From contig NZ_BBXA01000025.1 in the NCBI RefSeq assembly GCF_001014975.1, positions 1 through 50,066 on the forward strand: a stretch of 50,066 nucleotides of DNA, given 5' to 3'. The first letter of the stretch is position 1, and the number at the start of each line of letters is the position of its first letter. This document shows positions 7,182 to 16,402 of this stretch, piece by piece. The DNA comes from Novosphingobium sp. MD-1 (lineage in GTDB: Bacteria > Pseudomonadota > Alphaproteobacteria > Sphingomonadales > Sphingomonadaceae). Under the pieces are notes generated by a model. The model was not told where the DNA came from. It saw only the letters and a list, made by a program, of their open reading frames with translations, and did not search any database. A program made the translations under genes and the position numbers.

Positions 7182-9583
7182 AGTTCTCGCTTTCGTGGCT
7201 GAAGGACCACCTCGATACTGGGTCCGACGCGGATGCCATCGCGCGCAAGCTGACTGCGCTGGGCCTTGAAATCGAAGGCGTGGAGGATGCCTCCGCTGCG
7301 CTGGGCGCGTTCCGCATCGCGCGCGTGCTGACGGCGGAAAAGCATCCGCAGGCGGACAAGCTGCAGGTGCTGTCGGTCGATCTGGGAGACGGCGCGCCGC
7401 TCCAGGTGGTCTGCGGTGCACCCAATGCGCGCGCGGGGCTGGTCGGTGTGCTGGGCCTGCCTGGCGCGGTCGTGCCCGCGAATGGCATGGAACTGCGCAA
7501 GTCGGCCATTCGCGGCGTCGAATCCAACGGCATGATGTGTTCCACGCGCGAGCTGGGCCTTGGCGAGGAACACGATGGCATCATCGAACTGCCGGCCGAC
7601 GCGCCGGTGGGCGCGACCTTTGCCGACTACCTGGGGTCGGACCCGGTGTTTGACGTGGCGATCACGCCCAACCGGCCCGATTGCATGGGCGTGTACGGCA
7701 TCGCGCGCGATCTGGCCGCCGCGGGGCTGGGCACGCTGAAGCCGGTGGATGCCACGCCTTTCGCGGGCGCGTTCGCGTGCCCGGTGGACATCCGCATCGA
7801 GGACGCCGAAGGCTGCCCCGCGTTCTATGGCCGCGTGATCCGGGGCGTGAAGAACGGCCCTTCGCCGCAGTGGCTGCAGGACCGGCTCAAGAGCGCCGGC
7901 CAGCGCCCGATCTCGGCGCTGGTGGACGTGACCAACTACGTCATGCTCGCCTATGGCCGCCCGGCGCACGCCTATGATCTGGCGAAGCTGAACGGTGCGG
8001 TCGTGGCGCGCCGGGCCACCGATGGCGAGAAGGTCGTCGCGCTCAACGGCAAGGAATACACGCTCGATTCGACGATGACCGTGATCGCCGATGCGGCGGG
8101 CGTGCACGACGTGGCCGGCATCATGGGCGGCGAACATTCGGGCTGCGCCGACGATACCACCGATGTCCTGCTCGAAGTCGCCTATTTCGATCCGGCGCGC
8201 ATCGCCCGCACCGGGCAGGCGCTGGCGCTAACCAGCGATGCGCGCGGCCGGTTCGAACGCGGGGTGGACCCGGCGTTCCTCGATGCCGGGATCGAGCTGC
8301 TGACGCGGCTGATCCTCGACATCTGTGGTGGCGAAGCGTCCGAGGTGCTGCGCGTGGGCGCGCCGCCGCTGGCGCGCAAGACCGTGGCTTACGATCCGGC
8401 GCTGGCCGGCCGGCTGGGCGGCGTGGCGGTTGCCGAGGATGAACAGCGCCGCATTCTTGCCGCGCTGGGCTTCGAGGCGGCGGCGGGCGAAGGGTCCGGC
8501 TGGACCGTGACCGTGCCCACCTGGCGCCCGGACGTGGATGGCGCGGCCGACATCGTGGAGGAAGTGATCCGCGTGCACGGGCTGGATGCGGTGCCTTCCA
8601 CCCCGCTGCCGCGCGCGGACGGGGTTGCGAAGCCCACCGCCACGCCGGCGCAGATCGTGGAACGGCGCGTGCGCCGCGCGGCCGCCGCGCGCGGGCTGAA
8701 CGAGGCGGTCACCTGGTCGTTCCTGCCCGAAGGCGAGGCGGAGCATTTCGCCGAAGGCAATGGCGGGCTGTGGGTGCTGGCTAATCCGATTTCGGAAGAC
8801 CTCAAGGCGATGCGCCCGTCGCTGCTGCCGGGCCTGCTTTCGGCGACCCGGCGCAACCTCGATCGCGGTGCGGCGTCCGTCGGCCTGTTCGAGATCGGCC
8901 GCCGCTATCTGCGCGGTGAGGCCGGGGCGAGCGACGAGAAGTTGAGCCTCGCGGTGGTGCTGGCAGGGGAAAAGACCCCGCGCGGCTGGAAGAGCGGCAA
9001 GGCGCAGGCCTTCGATGCCTTCGACGCCAAGGCCGAGGCGCTGGCCCTGCTGGCCGAAGCCGGCGCGCCGGTCGACAACCTGCAGGTGATGGGCGAGGCC
9101 GGGCCGCAGTTCCATCCGGGCCAGTCGGCCACGCTGCGATTGGGGCCGAAGACGGTGCTGGCACGCTTTGGCATGCTGCACCCGGCGACCGCCAAGGCGT
9201 TCGATCTCGACGGGCCGGTCGCCGCCGTGGAGCTGTTCCTCGATCGTATTCCCCCGAAGAAGGCCGCGCCCGGCTTCGCCCGGCCGCACTATGCGCCGCC
9301 CGCGCTGCAGGCGGTGACGCGCGATTTCGCCTTCCTGGTCGCTGCCGGCGTGCCGGCGGGCGACCTCGTCCGCGCGGTGAAGGGGGCCGACAAGGCCAAC
9401 ATCGTCGCGGCGCGGCTGTTCGACGATTTCCGCGGCCAGGGCGTGCCCGAGGGGCAGAAGTCGCTGGCGGTGGAAGTCACGCTCCAGCCGGGCGAGAAGA
9501 GCTACGACGATGCCGCGCTCAAGGCGATTGCCGACAAGGTGGTCGCGGCGGCGGGCAAACTGGGCGGCGTGCTGCGCGGATAG
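7178..9583 (+). CDS. pheT: Phenylalanyl-tRNA synthetase beta subunit
   Basis: The 801-residue subunit starts [14 protein letters not shown], the family's normal N-terminus, at the ATG overlapping the pheS stop. Domains in order: an EMAP-type tRNA-binding fold (about 39-150, with [10 protein letters not shown] and VVCGAPNA), the B3/B4 editing domain (about 200-370) that hydrolyses Tyr-tRNA-Phe, the DNA-binding-like B5 domain (about 400-475), the pseudo-catalytic core, and a C-terminal ferredoxin-like anticodon-binding domain (about 705-800, starting near [16 protein letters not shown]). The length matches the bacterial norm of about 800. Confidence 0.97.
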   Translation: MKFSLSWLKDHLDTGSDADAIARKLTALGLEIEGVEDASAALGAFRIARVLTAEKHPQADKLQVLSVDLGDGAPLQVVCGAPNARAGLVGVLGLPGAVVPANGMELRKSAIRGVESNGMMCSTRELGLGEEHDGIIELPADAPVGATFADYLGSDPVFDVAITPNRPDCMGVYGIARDLAAAGLGTLKPVDATPFAGAFACPVDIRIEDAEGCPAFYGRVIRGVKNGPSPQWLQDRLKSAGQRPISALVDVTNYVMLAYGRPAHAYDLAKLNGAVVARRATDGEKVVALNGKEYTLDSTMTVIADAAGVHDVAGIMGGEHSGCADDTTDVLLEVAYFDPARIARTGQALALTSDARGRFERGVDPAFLDAGIELLTRLILDICGGEASEVLRVGAPPLARKTVAYDPALAGRLGGVAVAEDEQRRILAALGFEAAAGEGSGWTVTVPTWRPDVDGAADIVEEVIRVHGLDAVPSTPLPRADGVAKPTATPAQIVERRVRRAAAARGLNEAVTWSFLPEGEAEHFAEGNGGLWVLANPISEDLKAMRPSLLPGLLSATRRNLDRGAASVGLFEIGRRYLRGEAGASDEKLSLAVVLAGEKTPRGWKSGKAQAFDAFDAKAEALALLAEAGAPVDNLQVMGEAGPQFHPGQSATLRLGPKTVLARFGMLHPATAKAFDLDGPVAAVELFLDRIPPKKAAPGFARPHYAPPALQAVTRDFAFLVAAGVPAGDLVRAVKGADKANIVAARLFDDFRGQGVPEGQKSLAVEVTLQPGEKSYDDAALKAIADKVVAAAGKLGGVLRG

Positions 9584-9649
9584 GTCGACAGATCACGCGC
9601 AAGCCGCCATGCTGCACCTGCGCAGGAGGACGGCTTGCCGTGAGGGACC

Positions 9650-10549
9650 ATGCCTGAAAATCCCGTACCCGAAGACCTCGTCACCATCGCGTCCGGCGCG
9701 CTGACCGCGCGGGTCCATCCGCTGGGCGCGGAACTGTGGTCGCTGCGCGATGCCCAGGGCCGCGAGTTCATGACCGATGCCGATCCGGCGTTCTGGACCG
9801 GTCACGCGCCGCTGCTGTTCCCGATCGTGGGGGCGCTGGCGGGGGACCGCTATCGCATCGATGGGGATACCTTCACGCTGCCGCGCCACGGCTTCGCGCG
9901 GCGGATGCCGTTCGAGCTGGCGGCGCGGGACGACGATCGCGTCACCTTTCGCCTGACCGACAGCGCGGCGACTTGCGCGGTCTATCCCTTCGCCTTCGTG
10001 CTGGAGATGGCCTTCGTGGTGGACGGCGCGACGTTGCGCATGACCGCCACCGTGTCCAACCCCGGCGCAAGGCCGCTGCCGTTCGCGTTCGGGTATCACC
10101 CCGCGTTCGCCTGGCCGCTGCCCGGCGGCGCGGCGAAGGCGGCGCACCGCGTGGTGTTCGAACGGGACGAGCCGGCCGCCCTGCGCGTACTCGACGCGGC
10201 CAGCGGACTGGTAGCCCCCGAACCGCGCGCCACCCCGGTAAAGGGCCGGGAACTGGCGCTCTCGCCCGACCTGTTCGCCGCCGACGCGCTGATCTGGGAC
10301 GACCTCGCCAGCCGGGCGCTGTGCTATGGCGCGGACGGCGGATCGTGGCTGGACATCGCGTTTCCGGACACGCCGATGCTGGGGCTGTGGCAGAAGCCGG
10401 GGGCGAACTACCTGTGCATCGAACCGTGGCAGGGCCATGCCGATGCGGTGGGCTTCGCCGGCGATTTCCGCGAGCGGCCGGGCATGGTGCTGCTGCCGCC
10501 GGGCGAGCGGCGCCATTTTCGCATGGACGTGACGGTGCGGGCGGCGTGA
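9650..10549 (+). CDS. Aldose 1-epimerase family protein
   Basis: The 299-residue cytoplasmic protein has the galactose-mutarotase fold signature: LPRHGFARRM near residue 80 with the general acid histidine, GYHPAF near 145 with the second histidine, and CIEPWQGHAD near 258 with the catalytic glutamate. It resembles the LacX/YeaD-like branch rather than classical GalM, so it probably interconverts sugar anomers, perhaps a phosphorylated one; the substrate is not known. GAGGGA precedes the ATG. Its stop overlaps the start of a small membrane protein gene in GTGA, so the two are coupled. Confidence 0.85.
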   Translation: MPENPVPEDLVTIASGALTARVHPLGAELWSLRDAQGREFMTDADPAFWTGHAPLLFPIVGALAGDRYRIDGDTFTLPRHGFARRMPFELAARDDDRVTFRLTDSAATCAVYPFAFVLEMAFVVDGATLRMTATVSNPGARPLPFAFGYHPAFAWPLPGGAAKAAHRVVFERDEPAALRVLDAASGLVAPEPRATPVKGRELALSPDLFAADALIWDDLASRALCYGADGGSWLDIAFPDTPMLGLWQKPGANYLCIEPWQGHADAVGFAGDFRERPGMVLLPPGERRHFRMDVTVRAA

Positions 10550-10941
10550 GCGAGGTCACCACCAAAACCGCGCCGCCGCGCTCGGCCAGACGGACGTGGA
10601 TACTGCTGCTGGGCGTGCTGGCGGTGCTGCTGGTCTTCGCCGGCACCTACGGCCGGCATCGGCAGGAGACGGAGATCCGCAACGTCCTGTTCGCCAATTC
10701 GGCGCTGGCGGCGGCGCAGCTCGAAGGCTGCATGATGCAGCGCGTGCCGCTGGCCGGCGGCTGGAGCGCCGTACCGGAGACGAAGGGGCATCGGCGGGCG
10801 TGGAACGCGGCGCGGACCCTGCGCGTGGACGTGATCGATCAGGGTGCGCGGCGTCGCCTTGAAATCGCGGCGCAAGGCGGTCGCGCGCTCGATGCCGGGG
10901 AAGCGGCGGCGCTGAAAGCCTGTCTGGGTGGCCAGCGTTAG
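10546..10941 (+). CDS. Small single-pass membrane protein, function unknown
   Basis: I do not recognise this 131-residue protein. It starts at a GTG overlapping the TGA of the epimerase-like gene. A basic N-terminus (PPRSARRTW) precedes one hydrophobic segment at about residues 17-35 (ILLLGVLAVLLVFAGTYG), and the remaining 95 residues, with a helical middle and two cysteines, would lie in the periplasm. Good GC-rich codon use and the translational overlap support a real gene. It could assist the neighbouring enzyme or be unrelated. Confidence 0.65.
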   Translation: MSEVTTKTAPPRSARRTWILLLGVLAVLLVFAGTYGRHRQETEIRNVLFANSALAAAQLEGCMMQRVPLAGGWSAVPETKGHRRAWNAARTLRVDVIDQGARRRLEIAAQGGRALDAGEAAALKACLGGQR

Positions 10942-10998
10942 CGTCCTGGCCCGCTGGACGATGGACGCCGGGCGGCCCCTCGGCTAGGGGCGCATCCC

Positions 10999-12519
10999 AT
11001 GTCCAATCGCCGCACCTTCGCCATCATTTCGCACCCTGACGCGGGCAAGACCACGCTGACTGAAAAGCTGCTGCTGCAAGGCGGCGCGATCCATCTCGCG
11101 GGCGAAGTCAAGGCGCGCGGGCAGGCGCGGCGCGCGCGGTCGGACTGGATGAAGATCGAGCAGCAGCGCGGCATCTCGGTCACGTCCTCGGTGATGACGT
11201 TCCAGAAGGACGGCATCGTCTTCAACCTGCTCGACACGCCGGGCCACGAGGACTTCTCCGAAGACACCTACCGCACGCTGACCGCGGTCGATTCGGCGAT
11301 CATGGTGATCGACGCGGCCAAGGGCATCGAGCCGCAGACGCGCAAGCTGTTCGAAGTGTGCCGGATGCGTTCGGTGCCGATCATCACCTTCGTCAACAAG
11401 GTCGATCGCGAAGGCCGCTCGGTGTTCGAGACGCTGGATGAAGTGGCCGATGCGCTGGCGCTCGATGTGGTGCCGATGGCGTGGCCGATCGGCATGGGCG
11501 GCCTGTTCCAGGGCGTGCTGAACCTCGCCACCAACCAGATCAGCCGGCCCGAGGGCGACAGCCGCGAATTCCTGGGCAAGGTGGAGCCGGCGGCCGATAT
11601 TCCCGATGACATCGCCGAGGAGATCGAGCTGGCGCAGGCGGGCTATCCCGAATTCGATCTCGAAGCCTATCGCCATGGCGACCTGACCCCGGTGTTTTTC
11701 GGATCGGCGCTCAAGAACTTCGGCGTGGCCGAATTGATCGACGCGATCGCGAAATACGCGCCGCCGCCGCGCCCGCAATCGTCGGAACAGGGCACGATCA
11801 CGCCGGAGCGGCCCGACGTGACCGGCTTCGTGTTCAAGGTGCAGGCCAACATGGACCCGCAGCACCGCGATCGCATCGCGTTCATGCGCATGGTTTCGGG
11901 CACGTTCAAGCGTGGGATGAAGCTGACTCCGTCGGGGCTCGGCAAGCCGATCGCGGTCCATTCCCCGATCCTGTTCTTCGCGCAGGACCGCGAGATTGCC
12001 GATACGGCGGAAGCCGGCGACATCATCGGCATTCCCAACCACGGCACATTGCGCGTGGGCGATACCCTGTCCGAACGCAACGACGTGCGCTTTACCGGCC
12101 TGCCCAACTTCGCGCCCGAGATCCTGCGGCGCGTGGCGCTGAAGGACCCGACCAAGACCAAGCAGCTGCGCAAGGCGCTGGACGACCTTTCCGAAGAAGG
12201 CGTGATCCAGGTGTTCTACCCGGAAATCGGCGCGCAGTGGATCGTCGGCGTGGTCGGCCAGCTCCAGCTCGACGTGCTGATTTCGCGGCTGGAGGCGGAA
12301 TACAAGGTGGAAGCGGTGCTGGAACCATCGCCGTTCGACACCGCGCGCTGGCTGAAAGGCTCGCCCGAGGCGCTGAAGGCCTTTGCCGATTTCAACCTGT
12401 CGAACCTTGCCAAGGACCGCGATGGCGATCCGGTGTTCCTGGCGCGCTCGGCCTGGGACGTGGGCTACCAGCAGGAGCGCAACCCCGAGCTGGCCTTTTC
12501 CGCGACCAAGGAAAGATAG
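10999..12519 (+). CDS. prfC: Peptide chain release factor 3
   Basis: RF3 is a translational GTPase that recycles RF1 and RF2 from the ribosome after termination. The 506-residue protein shows the GTPase motifs in order: G1 SHPDAGKTTLTEKL (residues 11-24), G3 DTPGHEDFSEDTYR, where RF3 has SEDTYR after DTPGHEDF, and G4 FVNKVDREG. The C-terminal half carries the RF3-specific domains II and III (PNHGTLRVGDTL; VGVVGQLQLDVL). The length is close to that of other alphaproteobacterial RF3 proteins. It appears to be a single transcription unit. Confidence 0.96.
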   Translation: MSNRRTFAIISHPDAGKTTLTEKLLLQGGAIHLAGEVKARGQARRARSDWMKIEQQRGISVTSSVMTFQKDGIVFNLLDTPGHEDFSEDTYRTLTAVDSAIMVIDAAKGIEPQTRKLFEVCRMRSVPIITFVNKVDREGRSVFETLDEVADALALDVVPMAWPIGMGGLFQGVLNLATNQISRPEGDSREFLGKVEPAADIPDDIAEEIELAQAGYPEFDLEAYRHGDLTPVFFGSALKNFGVAELIDAIAKYAPPPRPQSSEQGTITPERPDVTGFVFKVQANMDPQHRDRIAFMRMVSGTFKRGMKLTPSGLGKPIAVHSPILFFAQDREIADTAEAGDIIGIPNHGTLRVGDTLSERNDVRFTGLPNFAPEILRRVALKDPTKTKQLRKALDDLSEEGVIQVFYPEIGAQWIVGVVGQLQLDVLISRLEAEYKVEAVLEPSPFDTARWLKGSPEALKAFADFNLSNLAKDRDGDPVFLARSAWDVGYQQERNPELAFSATKER

Positions 12520-12598
12520 CCGCCGGCCGCCGCCATAAGGGTGGACTTCCGGCGCGTCTCCTGTTGCACTGCACCCAACGAAAAGGCAGGAGGGAAGG

Positions 12599-13468
12599 AT
12601 GGATTTGCTGGGACCCACTTCGCAGAGCTTCGTCTCGCAGCGGCTGCGGCTGCACTATGTCGACTGGGGCAACACGGAAAAGCCGCCGCTGCTGCTGATC
12701 CACGGCGGGCGCGACCATTGCCGCAGCTGGGACTGGACGGCCGAGGCCCTGCGCGAGGACTGGCACGTCATCGCCATGGACCACCGCGGCCATGGCGACA
12801 GCGAATGGGTTTCCGACGGCAATTACCGCACCATGGACATGGTCTATGACGTGGCGCAGCTCGTCCACCAGCTCAACCTGGCGCCGGTGACGATCGTCTC
12901 GCATTCGTGGGGCGCCAACGTCTCGCTGCGCTATGCCGGTCTTTTTCCCGAAGACGTGCGCAAGCTGGTGGCGATCGAGGGCATCTTCCCCACGCCCGAA
13001 TGGGAAATGCGGATGAAGGACGTGCCCTTCGCGCGGCGCATCCGCGAATACATCGCCGAAAAGCGCAAGGCCGCCGGCCGCCTGCCGCGCCGCTATCCCA
13101 CGCTGGAAGACGCCTATGCGCGCATGAAGGCGGAAAACCCCTATCTGACCGACGAGCAGGCGCGGCACCTGACCAAGCACGGGATCAACCGCAACGAGGA
13201 CGGGACGTTCACCTGGAAGTTCGATCCCTACGTCCACCTCGACCATCCGTTCGACATCAGCAACGAGCGCAAGCACGAGCTGTGGGAAGCGATCACCTGT
13301 CCCACGCTGCTGCTGAATGGTGCGGATTCGTGGGCGGGCAACCCCGAGCGCGACGGGCGCATCCGGCATTTCCGCGACGCCACGGTGATCGAGTTCGAGA
13401 ACGCCGGGCACTGGCTGCACCACGACCAGTTCGGCCGCTTCATGAAGACGCTGAAGGACTTCCTGTGA
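12599..13468 (+). CDS. Alpha/beta hydrolase
   Basis: The 289-residue protein has the alpha/beta-hydrolase layout: the oxyanion loop LLLIHGGRDHCRSWDW (about residue 38), the nucleophile elbow VSHSWGANVS with serine near residue 101, a lid segment of about 90 residues, and the catalytic histidine in ENAGHWLHHDQF near the C-terminus. The elbow SHSWG is a variant of GxSxG with serine in the first position, as in several haloalkane dehalogenase-like and C-C hydrolase relatives. GGAGG precedes the ATG. The substrate is unknown, and the neighbours give no pathway. Confidence 0.85.
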   Translation: MDLLGPTSQSFVSQRLRLHYVDWGNTEKPPLLLIHGGRDHCRSWDWTAEALREDWHVIAMDHRGHGDSEWVSDGNYRTMDMVYDVAQLVHQLNLAPVTIVSHSWGANVSLRYAGLFPEDVRKLVAIEGIFPTPEWEMRMKDVPFARRIREYIAEKRKAAGRLPRRYPTLEDAYARMKAENPYLTDEQARHLTKHGINRNEDGTFTWKFDPYVHLDHPFDISNERKHELWEAITCPTLLLNGADSWAGNPERDGRIRHFRDATVIEFENAGHWLHHDQFGRFMKTLKDFL

Positions 13469-13523
13469 TCGCCGGTCCGGTCGTGCCGGCGCTCAACGCC
13501 TTGCGCTGACTGCGGCCCCGGCG

Positions 13524-14255
13524 GTGCGGCTTACGTTCGCCAGCTACAACATCCACAAGGGCGTAGGGCTGGACCGGCGCCGCGATCCCGATCGCATCCT
13601 GGGCATCCTGCGCGAGATCGACGCGGACGTGATCGCGCTGCAGGAAGCCGATCGCCGGTTCGGCACGCGCGAGGCGGTGCTTTCGCGCCAGGCAATCCTC
13701 GAGCACAGCCCCTGGCGCCCGATCGCCCCGAACGGGGCGATGACCGGACGCGGCGGTGGCGCCCGCCCGGCGAGCATCGGCTGGCACGGCAACGTCCTGC
13801 TGGTGCGCCGCGAGATCGCGGTGGACGCGGTGGGCGCGGTGCCGCTGCCGACGCTGGAACCGCGCGGTGCGATCTGCGCGGACCTGCGCGTGGGGCAGGC
13901 CCGCCTGCGGGTGGTGGGGATGCATCTGGATCTGTCGGGCTTGCGCCGGCGGCACCAGTTGCAGGCGATTTGCGATCATGTGGAGCGCTGCGCCGGCGCG
14001 GCGCCCACCGTGCTGATGGGCGACATGAACGAATGGTCGGCGGCGCGCGGCGCCTTTCGCGGGCTGGAGGAAGGCTGGCGCCTGCTGGCACCGGGACGCA
14101 GCTTTCCGGCGCGGCGGCCGGTGGCCCAGCTCGACCGGATCGTGGTGAGCGGCGAATGGCAGGTGGAAGACCTGGGCGTGCACCACAGCGCGCTGTCGGC
14201 GGTCGGTTCCGATCATCTGCCCGTTTGGGCGCGCCTGGCGCTGCGGCCTGCCTAA
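13524..14255 (+). CDS. Endonuclease/exonuclease/phosphatase family protein
   Basis: The 243-residue protein starts at GTG and opens with LTFASYNIHKG, the family's first metal-site strand with asparagine. The catalytic glutamate lies in ALQEADRRFG, the Asp/Asn pair in LMGDMNEWS, and the final Ser-Asp-His triad in VGSDHLPVWA. These residues form the Mg-dependent phosphodiesterase or phosphatase site of EEP enzymes. Related genes in proteobacteria often stand beside cardiolipin synthase-like genes, but none is here, so the substrate (nucleic acid, lipid or inositol phosphate) stays open. Confidence 0.87.
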   Translation: MRLTFASYNIHKGVGLDRRRDPDRILGILREIDADVIALQEADRRFGTREAVLSRQAILEHSPWRPIAPNGAMTGRGGGARPASIGWHGNVLLVRREIAVDAVGAVPLPTLEPRGAICADLRVGQARLRVVGMHLDLSGLRRRHQLQAICDHVERCAGAAPTVLMGDMNEWSAARGAFRGLEEGWRLLAPGRSFPARRPVAQLDRIVVSGEWQVEDLGVHHSALSAVGSDHLPVWARLALRPA

Positions 14256-14357
14256 AAATTAGGCAAAAGGTCCGTTTTGCACAAGATTCGGGCTGATCGT
14301 GGCCGGCGTGGGCGAATTTGCGTCCAAAAATCCTCGGATTCCTGAACTTTCGGTAAA

Positions 14358-14373
14358 TGGCACGCCCTTTGCT
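14358..14373 (+). promoter_or_regulatory. Sigma-54 promoter of glnK-amtB
   Basis: TGGCACGCCCTTTGCT matches the RpoN consensus TGGCACG-N4-TTGCW without a mismatch; GG (14359-14360) and GC (14371-14372) are separated by exactly 10 bases. It lies 57 bases upstream of the PII gene start. NtrC-activated, nitrogen-limitation control of glnK-amtB is well known in proteobacteria. A TTGCACAA word about 80 bases upstream could be half of an NtrC site, but this is weak. Confidence 0.88.
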
Positions 14374-14429
14374 TTGAGAAATCTCGCCGGCGGGTCGCCC
14401 GGCGTAGAGGCCTGGAAAGGGGGGCGTGA

Positions 14430-14768
14430 ATGAAGTTCATCATCGCCATCATCAAGCCGTTCAAGCTGGACGAAGTGCGTGAAGCACTGTCGGCTCTGGG
14501 CGTGGCAGGGATGACGGTGTCGGAAGTGAAAGGTTTCGGTCGGCAGAAGGGGCAAACCGAAATCTATCGCGGCGCCGAGTACTCCACCAACATGCTGCCC
14601 AAGGTGAAGATCGAGATTGCGGCCAGCGATGACCTCGCTCCGCAGATCGTCGAGACGATCCAGCAGACCGCCAGCACCGAAGCGATTGGCGACGGCAAGA
14701 TCTTCGTTCTGGATCTCGCTTCCGCCACGCGCATCCGCACCGGTGAATCCGGGGACACCGCGCTTTGA
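14430..14768 (+). CDS. glnK: PII nitrogen signal protein (GlnK type)
   Basis: The 112-residue trimeric signal protein senses 2-oxoglutarate, ATP/ADP and, through uridylylation, glutamine status. It starts KFIIAIIKPFKLDEVREAL, and the T-loop carries the modified tyrosine Y51 (RGAEYS). The B-loop (TEAIGDGKIFVLD) binds nucleotide. Being 23 bases upstream of amtB it is called GlnK, the partner that binds AmtB and blocks ammonium entry when nitrogen is plentiful. A sigma-54 promoter stands directly upstream, fitting induction under nitrogen limitation. Confidence 0.96.
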   Translation: MKFIIAIIKPFKLDEVREALSALGVAGMTVSEVKGFGRQKGQTEIYRGAEYSTNMLPKVKIEIAASDDLAPQIVETIQQTASTEAIGDGKIFVLDLASATRIRTGESGDTAL

Positions 14769-14791
14769 TTTCCGACACGAGGGGAACCCAT

Positions 14792-16204
14792 ATGATCCGT
14801 AAGATGATCAGTGGCGTTGCGGGCGTGGGCGTATCGCTCTTCGCTTCTACCGCCGCTTTCGCACAGGCCGGCCCGATCAAGGCGCCGACCGCCGAGCAGA
14901 TGGCCACGATGGTCAACAAGGGTGACACCACCTGGATGCTGCTTTCGGCCACGCTCGTCCTCCTGATGAGCATTCCCGCACTCGCGCTGTTCTATGGCGG
15001 TCTCGTCCGCACCAAGAACATGCTCAGCGTGCTGATGCAGGTTTTCATGATCGTGTCGGTCGCCGCCCTGTGCTGGGTGAGCTGGGGCTATTCGATGGCC
15101 TTCACCGGCGGTTCGCCGTACTTCGGCGGCCTTTCCAAGATGTTCCTGGCCGGCGTTTCGGCCTCGACCTACGCCGCGACGTTCTCGAACAACGTCTACA
15201 TTCCCGAATATGCCTACGTCATCTTCCAGATGACCTTCGCCTGCATCACGCCGGCGCTGATCGTCGGCGCGTTCGCGGAACGCGTGAAGTTCACGCCGCT
15301 AATGATCTTCACGGTGCTGTGGCTGACGCTGGTCTATTTCCCGATGGCCCACATGGTGTGGTACTTCGCCGGTCCTGACTTCCTGGCCGATGCGCCGACC
15401 GATGCCGGTCTGCTCTATGGCTGGGGCGCGCTGGACTTCGCGGGCGGCACCGTCGTTCACATCAACGCGGGCATCGCCGGCCTCGTCGGCTGCCTCGTGA
15501 TCGGCAAGCGCGTGGGTTATGGCAAGGAAGCAACCCCGCCGCACTCGCTGACCATGACCATGATCGGCGCCTCGCTGCTGTGGGTGGGCTGGTTCGGCTT
15601 CAACGCCGGTTCGAACCTCGAAGCCAACGGCCTGGCCGCGCTCGCCTTCATCAACACCTTCGTCGCCACGGCCGCCGCCGCCGTTTCCTGGGCGATCGTC
15701 GAGCAGATCAAGCACGGCAAGCCTTCGATGCTGGGTGCCGCCTCGGGTGCCGTCGCCGGCCTCGTCGCGATCACTCCGGCCGCCGGCTTCGCGGCGCCGA
15801 TGACCTCGATCATTCTGGGTCTCGTCGTCTCGCCGATCTGCTTCCTGTTCGTCTCGACCGTGAAGAACGCGCTCAAGTACGACGATACGCTCGACGTCTT
15901 CGGCGTGCACTGCATCGGCGGGATCGTCGGCGCGATCGGCACCGGCATCGTCGCCAACCCGGCTTTCGGCGGCCAGGGCTGGGTGGACTACACCGTGTTC
16001 CCCGCCGTTGCCGGCAAGTACGACATGGCGGCCCAGGTCTTCACCCAGATCAAGGCCGTGCTGCTGACGCTGGTCCTCTCGGGCGGTGTCTCCGCGATCC
16101 TCTTCTTCGCCCTCGACAAGACCATCGGTCTGCGTCCCAGCGAAGAGGCTGAACGCGAAGGCCTCGACATCACCGAGCACGGCGAACGCGCCTACAACTA
16201 CTGA
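14792..16204 (+). CDS. amtB: Ammonium transporter
   Basis: The 470-residue inner-membrane protein has a cleavable signal peptide (to about AFAQA, residue 27) followed by eleven membrane segments. The early LALFYGGLVRTKN motif and the FAFAGGTVVHINAGIAG-like segment are hallmarks of the Amt family; the pore histidine of VVHINAG and the later CIGGIVGAIGTG helix are present. It conducts ammonium into the cell and is gated by GlnK. The ATG at 14792 with GAGGGG upstream is preferred to an in-frame TTG nine codons earlier that overlaps glnK. A terminator follows. Confidence 0.96.
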   Translation: MIRKMISGVAGVGVSLFASTAAFAQAGPIKAPTAEQMATMVNKGDTTWMLLSATLVLLMSIPALALFYGGLVRTKNMLSVLMQVFMIVSVAALCWVSWGYSMAFTGGSPYFGGLSKMFLAGVSASTYAATFSNNVYIPEYAYVIFQMTFACITPALIVGAFAERVKFTPLMIFTVLWLTLVYFPMAHMVWYFAGPDFLADAPTDAGLLYGWGALDFAGGTVVHINAGIAGLVGCLVIGKRVGYGKEATPPHSLTMTMIGASLLWVGWFGFNAGSNLEANGLAALAFINTFVATAAAAVSWAIVEQIKHGKPSMLGAASGAVAGLVAITPAAGFAAPMTSIILGLVVSPICFLFVSTVKNALKYDDTLDVFGVHCIGGIVGAIGTGIVANPAFGGQGWVDYTVFPAVAGKYDMAAQVFTQIKAVLLTLVLSGGVSAILFFALDKTIGLRPSEEAEREGLDITEHGERAYNY

Positions 16205-16291
16205 GTTACCGAGCTTGGCGGGGCGGGGGGTGTGATCCTCTCCCTCTCTCCCCCGACCCCGCCAGACGATGTTCCTCCTGCGAACAGACTA

Positions 16292-16325
16292 AGGCCGGAG
16301 TGCTAGCCCACTCCGGCCTCTTTTA
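16292..16325 (+). terminator. Intrinsic terminator after amtB
   Basis: AGGCCGGAGTG (16292-16302) pairs perfectly with CACTCCGGCCT (16309-16319) around a 6-base loop, followed by CTTTTATT. It closes the glnK-amtB unit 88 bases past the amtB stop. Confidence 0.93.
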
Positions 16326-16402
16326 TTGTCTGGCGCAAAAGGAGGGCGCGACAGGCGCCCGGAAAGGTCCACCGTCGGAAAAATGCGCGGCGCTTAAGAG
16401 CT

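Noticed and set aside
14765..14791. TTG start for amtB overlapping glnK
   Set aside because: The ATG at 14792 has a better ribosome binding site and gives a normal signal peptide.
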